Shown here piece by piece: positions 51,979 through 61,752 of a stretch of DNA of 64,000 nt. Made by a program: the position numbers and the translations under genes. Source of the stretch: Ketobacter sp964016105 (GTDB taxonomy: Bacteria > Pseudomonadota > Gammaproteobacteria > Pseudomonadales > Ketobacteraceae); contig CAXHEX010000001.1 of NCBI GenBank assembly GCA_964016105.1, positions 593,098-657,097 of the forward strand, given 5' to 3'. Numbering within the stretch: position 1 is the first letter of the stretch; each line of letters opens with the position of its first letter. Below the pieces are notes generated by a model. It made no database searches and was not told where the DNA came from. It was given only the letters and a program-made list of their open reading frames with translations.

Positions 51979-52194
51979 TTAAGCTATGGCCTGTTCACCG
52001 TTCTTGAAGCCAATCTGGGACGCTTGAATGTTACCGTCGCTCCAACCGGCTTCCCACGCGGCTGCGATCACTTCCGATTGATAGGGGCAGGCCTTGGCAG
52101 GCTCTCCACTTAGACCAAACATATAGCCCTGTCGATACGCTTTATTAAGGGCTTCAATACTCCAGTTTTGGTGGTCAATTTCATTCATGCTCAT
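51979..52194 (-). CDS. rmf: Ribosome modulation factor
   Basis: Rmf converts 70S ribosomes to the inactive 100S dimers in stationary phase. The 71 residues contain the family core AYRQGYMFGLSGEPAKACPYQ and AAWEAGWSDG. Two ATG codons (52194 and 52188) are possible starts. It lies upstream of the dsbB-algQ genes on the same strand, 109 bases before dsbB. Confidence 0.95.
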   Translation of the reverse strand: MSMNEIDHQNWSIEALNKAYRQGYMFGLSGEPAKACPYQSEVIAAAWEAGWSDGNIQASQIGFKNGEQAIA

Positions 52195-52315
52195 GGTAAA
52201 TCAGTGCCTCTGTCTCACCTTGAATTGCCAGAATTGGGTGCTTTTGCAGCACCTACAACCAAGAGTAGCAGTGAATTCGAGGAAGTCACGATAACCTATT
52301 GAATTTTTCTTAAAT

Positions 52316-53914
52316 TTAAAGTAGGGCGTCTTGTTGGAAAAATTTGTCTAAATATTGCTCAAAAGAGAGACTGTCGTGGGATTCGATCTGCTGTTGCCTG
52401 GATAAAGACTGCTTCGCTTCCGTGAGGAAAGGGCTGATCTCTTCTTGGCTCAGGGGCTGATCCATAAAATGTTGGCGGTGGCTGAGGGCACAATCCAGGG
52501 CAAACTGGTAGAACGATTGGTCCTGTTGCTGAAACGTTCTTATTACCTTGGCGGAGGGGGTCAAATCCGGGTTGTGGAGCTTTTCTATTTGATGCTTCAC
52601 TACCTGGCTGTGTTGATTGTTGCCGTGGGCCTGATCAAATAATTGCGCCACCATAAGCATATTTTGCAGGTGATCGTTGGCCCACTGGCGGAACGGGGCT
52701 TGAGTGCAAGGGCTGGATAGACGTAGAGAAGGGTCTCGGCCCTGGCTCACGATGACCTGCAGATTGTGGTGATTACACTCCACCTCTTTGTCGCTTAAAA
52801 TCGGGCTGTGTTCCAATAGGCAGTAAAGAGCAAATACATCCAGAAATTGAAGCTGGGATTCACTGACTCCCACGGGCTCAAACGGGTTGAGGTCAACACA
52901 GCGCATTTCGATGTATTCCACACCCCTTTTCGATAAGGCGCAGGTGGGGCGCTCACCACTCTCTGTCACCCGTTTTGGACGGATCGAGCTATAGAATTCA
53001 TTTTCTATTTGCAGGATATTGGTGTTGAGCTGCTTGTAGACAGAACCCTCCTTTATGCCAATTCTCTCATAGGCATCACTTGGGGTTCTTATGGCGTGCT
53101 GTAGGCTGGCCACGTATTCGGTCAGGGAGTTATAGGAAATCTTCAAGTCAGACTGGGCAGCGTTGTTGTAGCCCAGGTCGCTCATGCGCAATGACGTTCC
53201 GTGGGGCATATAACGGGTGTGTTGTTTCCAGCTGGCCAGCTGGTTGTCGCGACCTTGCAGAAAGGTGGCACATACTGCTGGAGATGCCCCGTAGAGGTAG
53301 ACCACCAACCCCACATTCCTCAAGAAATTACGGATCAGGGCCATATACTGCTCTGATTTAAAATCCTGTAGCGATAATTGGCTGTCTTCCAGCTGGTGAT
53401 AAGTGGACCAAAAGCTATCCGGGAAAGACAGGTTGTAGTGAATGCCTGCAATGGTCTGCATGTAGCGGCCATAGCGATGCCAAAGTCCATGGCGGTACAC
53501 GTTTTTCATGCGGCCCACATTAGAGCTGCCATATTCAGCGATTGGAATGCTCAGTTCCCCTGACATTATGCAGGGCATGCTGTTTACCCAAAGGATTTCA
53601 TCGCCAATGTTATGGTAGGTAAAACTGTGCAGTTTATTGAGAAATTCCAGCGGCCGACGCACATCTTGAAATACTGGGGTAATAAACTCCAGTAAGGCTT
53701 CTGAGTAGTCTGTTGTGATCCATTGGTGGGTGAGGGCGGACCCCAGGGCCTGAGGATGGGGCGTTTGGGCCAGGTGTCCCTCGTTATTAACCCGTAGGCT
53801 CTCTTTTTCCAGACCGCGCTTTATCTGAGTCAGGCTGGAATTCAGCTTTGACTCGTGAATGGATTCAAGTCGGTGTGTTAGCAGATTTTTCACGCTGGGG
53901 AGTTCCCGTATCAA
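52316..53914 (-). CDS. gshA: Glutamate-cysteine ligase
   Basis: GshA makes gamma-glutamylcysteine for glutathione. The 532-residue protein is of the proteobacterial type: RGLEKESLRVN, TDYSEALLEFITP, IGDEILWVNSMP, GIHYNLSFPDSFW, SDLGYNN and VEYIEMRCVDLNPFEPVG. The first 20 residues are uncertain, but the frame and length are normal (E. coli 518). Confidence 0.97.
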   Translation of the reverse strand: MIRELPSVKNLLTHRLESIHESKLNSSLTQIKRGLEKESLRVNNEGHLAQTPHPQALGSALTHQWITTDYSEALLEFITPVFQDVRRPLEFLNKLHSFTYHNIGDEILWVNSMPCIMSGELSIPIAEYGSSNVGRMKNVYRHGLWHRYGRYMQTIAGIHYNLSFPDSFWSTYHQLEDSQLSLQDFKSEQYMALIRNFLRNVGLVVYLYGASPAVCATFLQGRDNQLASWKQHTRYMPHGTSLRMSDLGYNNAAQSDLKISYNSLTEYVASLQHAIRTPSDAYERIGIKEGSVYKQLNTNILQIENEFYSSIRPKRVTESGERPTCALSKRGVEYIEMRCVDLNPFEPVGVSESQLQFLDVFALYCLLEHSPILSDKEVECNHHNLQVIVSQGRDPSLRLSSPCTQAPFRQWANDHLQNMLMVAQLFDQAHGNNQHSQVVKHQIEKLHNPDLTPSAKVIRTFQQQDQSFYQFALDCALSHRQHFMDQPLSQEEISPFLTEAKQSLSRQQQIESHDSLSFEQYLDKFFQQDALL

Positions 53915-54104
53915 GTTGTCCGATTATGGGGCAATTGAAACTAAATGCAAATGGCAGGAATTGCCGTCGTTAACACCGGTATTTATCAGATGTATGAGTC
54001 TGGGTAAGTCGCCAAGAGTCTTGATGTGGCCAATAACACCTGTTTAAATTTCCAATTATTGTGACCCATGGGTTGCGTTAACAGCCGTTATTTGACTTTG
54101 TGAT
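53915..54104. other. Divergent gap gshA-cls
   Basis: These 190 bases must carry promoters for both genes. No repeat, hairpin or small gene was noticed. Confidence 0.3.
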
Positions 54105-55583
54105 ATGGAATTTCTCAGTGAAGCCTCAACCATAAGCGATCCAGCATTGGTGATCCTGGTTTGGTTGGCGGACATTTTGATTCAGGTGGGTTTTGCCATT
54201 CGTGTGTTGCTGCGCCCCCATCGCGATCCCAGTTCCCGCATTGCCTGGCTTGTGGTGATATTAATCGTGCCTTTGGTTGGCATTATCGCCTATCTGCTGT
54301 TGGGCGAAACCAATATCGGCAATCGACGGCTTATGCGCAAAAAGAAAGTGGCGACACTTTTACCCAGCCCTCATCTTGTGGGGGCTCAGCCCGTGGATCA
54401 TGAGGCTCGGGCCTTGGATAAGGCTTACGATCATCTGTTTAGCACCGCAAGATCCATTAACGGGTTTGCCGTTTCCAGAGCCGCCAGCGCCAGCTTGATG
54501 ACCGATTCCAACGCCACCATTGACGCCATGGTGGCTGATATTGATGGCGCTAAGCACCACGTTCACATCATGTTCTATATTTGGTTGCCAGATAATAACG
54601 GCCTGAAAATGGTGGCAGCCCTTAAGCGGGCGGCAGCCCGTGGTGTGGTCTGTCGGGTTATGGCAGATGATTTGGGGTCTCGCAAGATGCTGCGTTCCAA
54701 ACATTGGAAAGGGTTGGCCAAAGCCGGCGTAAAAGTAGCGCGCGCACTACCCATTAAATACCCCATTATCCGGACTTTTTTTGGCCGGGTAGACTTACGC
54801 AACCATCGTAAGATAGTGGTGATCGATAACGACATTAGTTATTGCGGAAGTCAGAACTGCGCTGACCCTGAATTTTTGATCAAGAAAAAATACGGTCCCT
54901 GGGTGGATATTATGTTGCGGTTACAGGGCCCGGTTTCCCGCCAGAATCAATACCTGTTTATTGGCGATTGGATGAATGAGGTGAAAGAGGATCTCAGTGA
55001 TTTGTTGGCTCAGCCCATGGGCCTGTGCGATTCTGATGTTGCCGTACAGGTGGTGGGTACCGGGCCCACCATGCGTTATTCTGCCATGCCGGAGTTATTC
55101 GAATCCCTCATTTACGGCGCCAGGAAAGAAATCGTCATATCCACTCCTTACTACGTTCCTGATGAGTCCATGCAAGCGGCGTTGTGTGCCTGCGCCCGGC
55201 GTGGGGTAAGTACACGTCTCATCTTGCCCGCTAAAAATGATTCCTGGGTGGTTTCTGCGGCGAGTAAGAGTTATTACGCAGAATTGATTTTGTCTGGCGT
55301 GGAGCTTTATGAGTTTGAGTCCGGCTTGTTGCATGCCAAAAGTGTCACCCTGGATGGCACAGTTTCCTTAATTGGTTCAGCTAATATGGATCGACGCAGT
55401 TTTGATTTGAATTTTGAAAACAATATTTTGGTGCAAAGTGCTGAGCTCACTTTAGCCATTCGCAGTCGGCAGGAAGATTACATACAATCTTCCAAAAGGC
55501 TGACCATTGATGTGGTTTTGCAATGGAGTTGGGCCAAGCGTTTATGGAACAATACCATCTCCATGCTGGGGCCGGTGTTGTAA
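54105..55583 (+). CDS. clsA: Cardiolipin synthase ClsA
   Basis: ClsA joins two phosphatidylglycerols to cardiolipin. The 492 residues have two N-terminal membrane spans (about 14-36, 45-66) and two phospholipase-D HKD motifs: H234-x-K236-x4-D241 (NHRKIVVID) and H410-x-K412-x4-D417 (LHAKSVTLD). Length and order fit ClsA. A putative efflux pump operon follows 73 bases later on the same strand. Confidence 0.95.
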   Translation: MEFLSEASTISDPALVILVWLADILIQVGFAIRVLLRPHRDPSSRIAWLVVILIVPLVGIIAYLLLGETNIGNRRLMRKKKVATLLPSPHLVGAQPVDHEARALDKAYDHLFSTARSINGFAVSRAASASLMTDSNATIDAMVADIDGAKHHVHIMFYIWLPDNNGLKMVAALKRAAARGVVCRVMADDLGSRKMLRSKHWKGLAKAGVKVARALPIKYPIIRTFFGRVDLRNHRKIVVIDNDISYCGSQNCADPEFLIKKKYGPWVDIMLRLQGPVSRQNQYLFIGDWMNEVKEDLSDLLAQPMGLCDSDVAVQVVGTGPTMRYSAMPELFESLIYGARKEIVISTPYYVPDESMQAALCACARRGVSTRLILPAKNDSWVVSAASKSYYAELILSGVELYEFESGLLHAKSVTLDGTVSLIGSANMDRRSFDLNFENNILVQSAELTLAIRSRQEDYIQSSKRLTIDVVLQWSWAKRLWNNTISMLGPVL

Positions 55584-55656
55584 TGGCTTTTGCTACCTGC
55601 AACTGGCCTGTAGTAGGATTAGGCTTAATCTAACCCCTCGTTGGTATTTCTTCCCT

Positions 55657-56715
55657 ATGCCGAATATTTTGGTTTATCTCGCGTGTTTATTTTGGACGGC
55701 TTCCGCCTGGGCGGAAACAGATCGTGGCGTACCGGTTAAAGCCGCGAAAACCCAGCAGCAGGAAATTTACCAGCGGATTCCCCTCACCGGCACGGTGACT
55801 GCAGCGCAAGTGGCGCGAATTTCGGTAGAGGTCAGCGGCTTGGTGGATGACATTTTTGTGGAAGAGGGTAGCCGGGTGGCGAAAGGTGATCCGCTTTTGT
55901 CCCTGGACAATAATTTGGTGAAACTGCAAGCTGCCAGTGCATCTGCCAAGGCCAATCAATTGCGCTGGGCTTGGCAGGACGCAAAACGCCGCCTCAAAGA
56001 AGCGAAAGCGCTGGCCAGAAATATAGCGGAATCCACTGTGCGAGACATTGAATCTGAAATTGCGCAGGACGAAGCGCTTTTGCGGCAGGCCCAAGCAGAG
56101 CAGGGTTATCAACAAGCTTTGTTAAAACGGCACCAGGTAGTGGCACCCTTTGCCGGTGTTATCTATGCCAAGACCGCTGAGCGGGGAGAGTGGGTGGTGC
56201 CCGGACAGAGCGTGCTTGAATTGGTTAGCCTTGATCGACCTCGAATTGACTTCAAAGTGGCTGAGGATTACCTGCAGGTCATGGGGCCAAATGCTTCTAT
56301 CGAGTATTACTTTAGTGCTTATCCAGGCCAGCGTTATCAGTCCAATGTGGGAACTGTGGTGCCGGTTTCAGACCCATTGGCCCGAACTTTTTTAATTCGC
56401 GTTCCCATCAAAAATCACCAAGACAAAGTGATTCCGGGATTGTCCGTGAGTGCTGAAATGAAGGTGCCCACAGGGCGTACCGGGGTGGTTGTATCCCGTG
56501 ACGCCATTCTGCGCACGCCCGATGGCCGCACTGTCGTTTGGCTTCTGGAAAAAGAAAACGATGGATTTGTGGTTCGCGAAACTACCGTTGTCACCGGTGT
56601 ACAGTCCGATGGCATGATTGAGATTGTGGAGGGTCTTACGCCGGGCCTCGATGTGGTGGTTAAAGGCAACGAAGCCTTACAGCGGGGCCAGAGAGTGTAT
56701 CTAACCCATGATTGA
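55657..56715 (+). CDS. RND efflux periplasmic adaptor (membrane fusion protein)
   Basis: This 352-residue adaptor starts at 55657; the open frame further left overlaps clsA and is rejected. It has a signal peptide ending AWA and no lipobox. The lipoyl half-motif ISVEVSGLVDDIFVEEGSRV, a helical hairpin (about 95-150), the second lipoyl half VVAPFAGVIYAKTAERGEWV and a beta-barrel (DPLARTFLIRVPI, TGRTGVVVSRDAIL) give the normal AcrA/MexE layout. It overlaps the pump gene by 8 bases. No outer membrane factor is nearby. Confidence 0.9.
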   Translation: MPNILVYLACLFWTASAWAETDRGVPVKAAKTQQQEIYQRIPLTGTVTAAQVARISVEVSGLVDDIFVEEGSRVAKGDPLLSLDNNLVKLQAASASAKANQLRWAWQDAKRRLKEAKALARNIAESTVRDIESEIAQDEALLRQAQAEQGYQQALLKRHQVVAPFAGVIYAKTAERGEWVVPGQSVLELVSLDRPRIDFKVAEDYLQVMGPNASIEYYFSAYPGQRYQSNVGTVVPVSDPLARTFLIRVPIKNHQDKVIPGLSVSAEMKVPTGRTGVVVSRDAILRTPDGRTVVWLLEKENDGFVVRETTVVTGVQSDGMIEIVEGLTPGLDVVVKGNEALQRGQRVYLTHD

Positions 56716-59700
56716 GAAAATGATTCAACGGGGCACATTGATGACCATCATTGTGCTCATTGTCTGTGTTCTGGGTATTTTGGCGGCGTTGCGCATACCT
56801 GTGCAAATGATTCCTGATCTGGATGTGCGTGTGATCAGTGTGCGAACTAACTGGCCGGGTGCCACACCTCAGGATGTGGAAAAAGAAATTCTAATCGAAC
56901 AAGAAGAATACCTACGCAATCTTCCCAATCTGTCTCGCATTGTTTCCAAAGCTCAAAGTGGCCGAGCGGTAATTGAATTGGAGTTTCCCTTTGGTACTGA
57001 TACCACTGAAATGTTGATTCGTGTTAACAACGCATTGAGCAGGGTGCCATCCTATCCTGAAAATGTGGATGAGCCACGAATCTTCGCCAGTTCATTTTCT
57101 AATAATGCGTTCATGTTTTTCAGCGTTACTCCCCTTGCGGGTAATCCTTCCCAAGTGGAAATGGATTTGATGTTGAATTTTGTGGAAGACAACGTCAAAC
57201 CCAGAATGTCCCGCGTAACCGGGGTTTCCGAAGTGGGTGTGCGTGGGGGTGCCGATAGACAAATACAAATACTCATCGATCCGGTTAAATTGGCCCAACG
57301 GGATTTGTCGCTGTTACAAGTGCGGGATGCTATCCGTGATCGTAACCGCGACCGTTCCGGTGGAGAAATTGAATCGGGTAAGCGCCAATATCTGCTTCGA
57401 ACAGTGGGGCGTTTCCAGGATATTACAGAGCTGAATGATCTTATTCTGGACCGGCGCGGTGATACCATCATTCGGCTTTCCGATGTGGCCACAGTGAAGC
57501 TGGATCATTTTGAAAAGCGCGATATTACCTCCTTCAACGGACAGCCCAATATTTTTGTCATGATCCGAAAGGAATCAGGATCCAATGTGATTAATATCAA
57601 GCGGGCCATGATGAAGGAGATCGAATTAATAAACCAAGACGTGCTGAAGTCCGCGGGCCTTAAGATTGAGCTGATGGCAGACGACGTCTATTACGTGGAA
57701 CAATCCATTGCTAATGTTTGGCAGAATTTGATATTGGGTGCCCTGCTGGCCACAGTGATCATGTTTGTTTTTTTGCGGTCATTCAGAGCAACACTAGTGG
57801 GCGTGTTGGGCATTCCCGTTTGTATTATTGTGGCCTTTTTGGGGCTACTTGTGGCGGGTAGAACCATAAACGTAATATCCCTTGCGGGCATTGCTTTTGC
57901 TATCGGTATGACGTTAGACAACAGTATCGTGGTATTGGAAAGCATCGCATTGGAGCGGCGTCGTGGTCGCTCCGGTTTTGCGGCGGCGGTGGAGGGTGTA
58001 CGTCAGGTATGGCCTGCGATTTTCGCTTCCACTATGACCACGGTTTTGGTGTTCTTACCCGTTGCCTTTGTTCAACAAGAAGCCGGTCAATTATATTCCG
58101 ATATTGCAATTGCCGTGTCAGCAGCCATTGTCGCCTCCATGTTAGTGGCCATAACCGTTTTGCCCACCGCCGCCGCTCGTTTGGGGTTTGAGCTTGATGG
58201 GGCCGCCGAGTCCAACATAAGCGAATCCCAGCCTAACTCTATTCTAAGAGCGGTAAGCTGGGTATTGAGTACGTCGCCACGTCGCTTTACTTGTATCGGG
58301 CTGACAGTCTTGTTGAGCGCGGCCATCATTATCCTGCTTACCCCCGCTGCCGAGTATTTGCCAGAAGGGGAAGAGCCTAAGGTTTTTGCCGTGATGAATG
58401 CGCCACCGGGGTATAATTTAGAAACCATGGCCGCTATCGCCAAACAGGTGGAGCAACACTTCTTGCCCCACGTCGAGGCTGCGGAGCCCGCTGAAAACAC
58501 TTCGTCTGCATCAAGTTCGTCTCCAGTGCCACCCATAAAATATATGAATATGTGGGTGTCCTCCACGGGAGTGCGTATTATCGCAGAGCCGGTAACCGCC
58601 GCCGATGTTGATGCCCTGATGGATTCTATTACGGAGAAATACAAAGAGTTCCCTGGCATGCGTGCCTTCGCAGCCCGTGGCTCCATTATCACCAGTAATG
58701 ACGGGGGCACCCGCAGTATAAATCTTGATGTGTCCGGGCCTCGTCTGGCGGAAATCTATCGGGTGGCCTCAGCCGCCTACCGGCGAGCAGGGGAGGTGTT
58801 CGAAAACCCCCGCATTCAAACCAACCCATCCTCTCTTACCCTGGCCCAACCCATGCTAGAGATAAGACCCAATTGGGATAGGGTGGCAGAATTGGGCCTC
58901 ACTGCCGGTGATGTGGGGTTTGTAGTTTCTTCCTTGACCGACGGAAGCTATGTGGATGAGTTCTTTTATAACGATGATAAGTTGGATATCTATCTCTACA
59001 GCGATGTTGGGCAGCAGGCCACATTAGATAGCTTGGGGAGCCGCCCCGTGTACACACCTTCCGGGGTGGTTTTACCCCTGGCGGCCATGGCCGATATCGT
59101 GGAAACAGTGGATACCAACAGCGTGCGCCGGGTAAACGCCAAGCGCACCGTTACGTTAAATATTATTCCGCCAAAGACGGTGCCTCTTGAAACCGGAGTG
59201 GATATGGTGCGGGAGCAAGTGGTGGGTCACCTGCGTCAGCAGGGACAGATTCCTGCGGACATCAGTGTGGATATATCCGGGGCAGCGGATCAACTGGATG
59301 CCACCAAAGAGGCGTTAACAGGGAATTATCTGGTGGCCTTAGTGATTATTTACCTGTTGCTAGTGGCCATTTTCAATCACTGGGGCTACCCCCTGTTAAT
59401 CATGACCTCCATTCCCCTGGGTATTGCGGGTGGCATTGTGGGGTTATGGAGCCTAAATGCAGTGGGTGGCTTCCTTCCCAAACTTGGTGCTCAGGCCATA
59501 GTTCAGCCCTTCGATATGATTTCCATGCTGGGTTTTCTTATCCTCATGGGAACCGTGGTTAATAACCCCATCCTGATTGTCCATCGCGCTGTGGAGAATC
59601 TGAAGCAGCGGGGCATGAGCGCACTGCAAGCAGTGGAAGAAGCGGTCCAGGCTCGCTTTCGCCCCATTGCAATGTCCACTATCACTACTATATGTGGTTT

Positions 59701-59863
59701 GGCACCCTTGGTTTTGATTCCCGGTGCGGGTACGGAGCTTTACCGCGGTGTTGGGGTGATTGTTATGTTCGGCATTATCGGTGCGGCCCTGGTCACCCTT
59801 ACCATGCTGCCGGCGTTGACGGTGGTGGTGCTCAATCGGGTTCAAAACCACGCCTCGAATTAG
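56708..59863 (+). CDS. RND efflux pump inner membrane subunit (HAE-1-like)
   Basis: The 1051-residue pump has 12 membrane spans and two large periplasmic loops, beginning MIEKMIQRGTLMTIIVLIV. In the fourth span the AcrB D407-D408 pair is DN (MTLDNSIVVLE), and the K940 position region reads GTVVNNPILIV without Lys. So the proton relay is of the variant type seen in a distinct subgroup of these transporters. The segment near residue 600 (EAAEPAENTSSASSSSPVPP) is a polar linker insert. Substrate unknown; with the adaptor it should export lipophilic compounds or lipids. It follows clsA. Confidence 0.9.
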   Translation: MIEKMIQRGTLMTIIVLIVCVLGILAALRIPVQMIPDLDVRVISVRTNWPGATPQDVEKEILIEQEEYLRNLPNLSRIVSKAQSGRAVIELEFPFGTDTTEMLIRVNNALSRVPSYPENVDEPRIFASSFSNNAFMFFSVTPLAGNPSQVEMDLMLNFVEDNVKPRMSRVTGVSEVGVRGGADRQIQILIDPVKLAQRDLSLLQVRDAIRDRNRDRSGGEIESGKRQYLLRTVGRFQDITELNDLILDRRGDTIIRLSDVATVKLDHFEKRDITSFNGQPNIFVMIRKESGSNVINIKRAMMKEIELINQDVLKSAGLKIELMADDVYYVEQSIANVWQNLILGALLATVIMFVFLRSFRATLVGVLGIPVCIIVAFLGLLVAGRTINVISLAGIAFAIGMTLDNSIVVLESIALERRRGRSGFAAAVEGVRQVWPAIFASTMTTVLVFLPVAFVQQEAGQLYSDIAIAVSAAIVASMLVAITVLPTAAARLGFELDGAAESNISESQPNSILRAVSWVLSTSPRRFTCIGLTVLLSAAIIILLTPAAEYLPEGEEPKVFAVMNAPPGYNLETMAAIAKQVEQHFLPHVEAAEPAENTSSASSSSPVPPIKYMNMWVSSTGVRIIAEPVTAADVDALMDSITEKYKEFPGMRAFAARGSIITSNDGGTRSINLDVSGPRLAEIYRVASAAYRRAGEVFENPRIQTNPSSLTLAQPMLEIRPNWDRVAELGLTAGDVGFVVSSLTDGSYVDEFFYNDDKLDIYLYSDVGQQATLDSLGSRPVYTPSGVVLPLAAMADIVETVDTNSVRRVNAKRTVTLNIIPPKTVPLETGVDMVREQVVGHLRQQGQIPADISVDISGAADQLDATKEALTGNYLVALVIIYLLLVAIFNHWGYPLLIMTSIPLGIAGGIVGLWSLNAVGGFLPKLGAQAIVQPFDMISMLGFLILMGTVVNNPILIVHRAVENLKQRGMSALQAVEEAVQARFRPIAMSTITTICGLAPLVLIPGAGTELYRGVGVIVMFGIIGAALVTLTMLPALTVVVLNRVQNHASN

Positions 59864-60012
59864 ACTCTAGCTCGCTGATTTTAAAGGTCTTTCCGTTTAG
59901 CAATAATTCTATTCTCTGCTAGTGTGAAGTGATATGGGCTCAACTTTTACGTTGTTCGCAAAATGCCCGGGGATCCCATGCACGCCAAACTCGCGATAGA
60001 ACAGAAACGACC
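59864..60012. other. Gap before the GAF-HlyD gene
   Basis: These 149 bases separate the RND pump from the next gene on the same strand. A GTG start at 59929 is open in the next gene's frame, but its first 28 residues look unlikely. A promoter for the last two genes may lie here (AT-rich stretch near 59895-59915). Confidence 0.3.
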
Positions 60013-61749
60013 ATGATAGAGCAATGGCTTGGCTTAATGTGCCAAATGCTGCCTAAAGTGATCCGTGCCAGCGTGGTCAGGGCGGGAACCTTGGAGCCAT
60101 TGGCGTGCTGGCCCGACGCCAATATCGATGTTCAGGATTTAGATACCGCAGCCACTCTGTGTGGTAATAGAAGTGCCCCTGTGGTGAGCTCAGGCAAGCA
60201 CACTGCCACCCAGGAGGCCACTATCATGGTGGCTTTTCCCCTCACCATTCCCAATCAAGCCAATGGAGTTTTTTGTGTGGAGCTGTTTGCGGGTCAGGAA
60301 CAGCAAACAGTGATTCTCCAACTTTTACAATGGGGCCAAAACTGGTTGCAATGGTTAACCCAGGTGCAAACCGGTTCCCAACTAGCGTTTGAGAATAATA
60401 AGGACTCTACGTTTGCTATTTTCAAACAGTTGTTCAAGTGTGAAACATCAACAGAGATGTGCATGACGTTAGCCACTCTGTTGGCTAACGAATTTGATCT
60501 GGATAGTGTCTCAGTGGGGTTTTGTGAAAACGGTCAGGTCAAAATAGTAGCCAACTCCCATCATCCCCGTATGGATGGGCGGGGTGATTCCTTACGTCTA
60601 CTTGAAGATTGTCTGCAGGAGTCTATTGAGAACCGAGCAAGCTACGAGTATCCCCTTCAGCAGAACGATGCCGGTAATGCCCATGAACGCTATGCTATTT
60701 CCGAATCCATCACCTGGTTAAAATCCTTCCCGATCCAAGCCAGCGGCGCCACATTTGCGAGCCTGCTATGTGAGCGTCAACAGGGCCAGCCATTGATTTC
60801 TGGGTTTGATGAGAAATTAGAATCGCTTTTGGCCCTGGCTGGGCCGCTATTGAAAATAAAGCAATCCGCTGAAATGTCTATTTGGCAGAAAGCCAAGCAG
60901 CAGTGGATTGATTTCGTCAACAGAACCCGTAACGGCGCGTTTTCTCCCTCCACTTTAATCACCGTGAGCCTGGTCACGCTCTTTTGTATTTTATGGTTGG
61001 CAAAAGGGTCTTTCCGAATTACCGCAGAAGCCCAGTTGGAAGGAAAAATTCAGCGAGTGGTGGTGGCCCCGGAAGATGGACACATTCGGGCCTCCAATTT
61101 GCGTGCAGGGGATAGTGTGAGCCAGGGAGACGTGTTGGCGCAACTGGATGACCGTGAGCTTAAGTTGGAATTAAGGCGTTGGCAAAATAAAAAAGCCGAA
61201 TACAAGCAGCAATACGACAAAGAATTGATGGTGTTGGACCAAAGCCAAATGCAGGTTGCCAAAGCCCAGATAGCCCAGGCAGAAGCCCATATTGAAATGT
61301 ATGAACGAAGGCTGGCTAGAACTCAACTCCTGGCTCCCATATCCGGTGTTTTAATCAGCGGTGATTTAAGTCAGTCTCTGGGTCGACCCGTGGAGCGTGG
61401 CGAAGTGCTGTTTGAAGTGGCACCACAAAATGAATTTCGTCTGGTGCTTAAAGTAAAAGAGAACCATATCAGACATATAAAGGCGGACATGGAGGGCCAT
61501 TTATATCTCACCGCAGTACCCAGCTCAACCATTCCATTTAAAGTTGAAAGGGTGGCAAGTGTCTTTGATCTAACAGATGGCGAGGTTTTTTATCGAACAG
61601 AAGCCATTCTGGATACCGGTTTAGAACAATTGCGTCCAGGAATGAGCGGCTATGGAAAAATAGAAGTGGGAAAGCGAAGCTACTTATGGATACTAGGCCA
61701 CGAAGTACTTGCCTGGATCGAATTGAAACTCTGGTCCTGGGGCTGGTGA
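60013..61749 (+). CDS. GAF-HlyD periplasmic adaptor
   Basis: I choose the ATG at 60013 (MIEQWLGLMC), 578 residues. The first 320 residues resemble a GAF-like sensory region (EMCMTLATLLANEFDLDSVSVGFCENG). A membrane span (about 314-333, TLITVSLVTLFCILWLAKG) follows, then a HlyD-type lipoyl/coiled-coil module (VVVAPEDGHIRASNLRAGDSV, then KAQIAQAEAHIEMYERRLARTQLLAPISGVL). A GAF domain on an adaptor implies regulated or assembly-coupled export. It lies 3 bases before the M50 gene. Confidence 0.82.
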   Translation: MIEQWLGLMCQMLPKVIRASVVRAGTLEPLACWPDANIDVQDLDTAATLCGNRSAPVVSSGKHTATQEATIMVAFPLTIPNQANGVFCVELFAGQEQQTVILQLLQWGQNWLQWLTQVQTGSQLAFENNKDSTFAIFKQLFKCETSTEMCMTLATLLANEFDLDSVSVGFCENGQVKIVANSHHPRMDGRGDSLRLLEDCLQESIENRASYEYPLQQNDAGNAHERYAISESITWLKSFPIQASGATFASLLCERQQGQPLISGFDEKLESLLALAGPLLKIKQSAEMSIWQKAKQQWIDFVNRTRNGAFSPSTLITVSLVTLFCILWLAKGSFRITAEAQLEGKIQRVVVAPEDGHIRASNLRAGDSVSQGDVLAQLDDRELKLELRRWQNKKAEYKQQYDKELMVLDQSQMQVAKAQIAQAEAHIEMYERRLARTQLLAPISGVLISGDLSQSLGRPVERGEVLFEVAPQNEFRLVLKVKENHIRHIKADMEGHLYLTAVPSSTIPFKVERVASVFDLTDGEVFYRTEAILDTGLEQLRPGMSGYGKIEVGKRSYLWILGHEVLAWIELKLWSWGW

Positions 61750-61752
61750 GCC

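Noticed and set aside
55507..55656. Extension of the RND adaptor into clsA
   Set aside because: Residues are not adaptor-like; the signal peptide starts at 55657.
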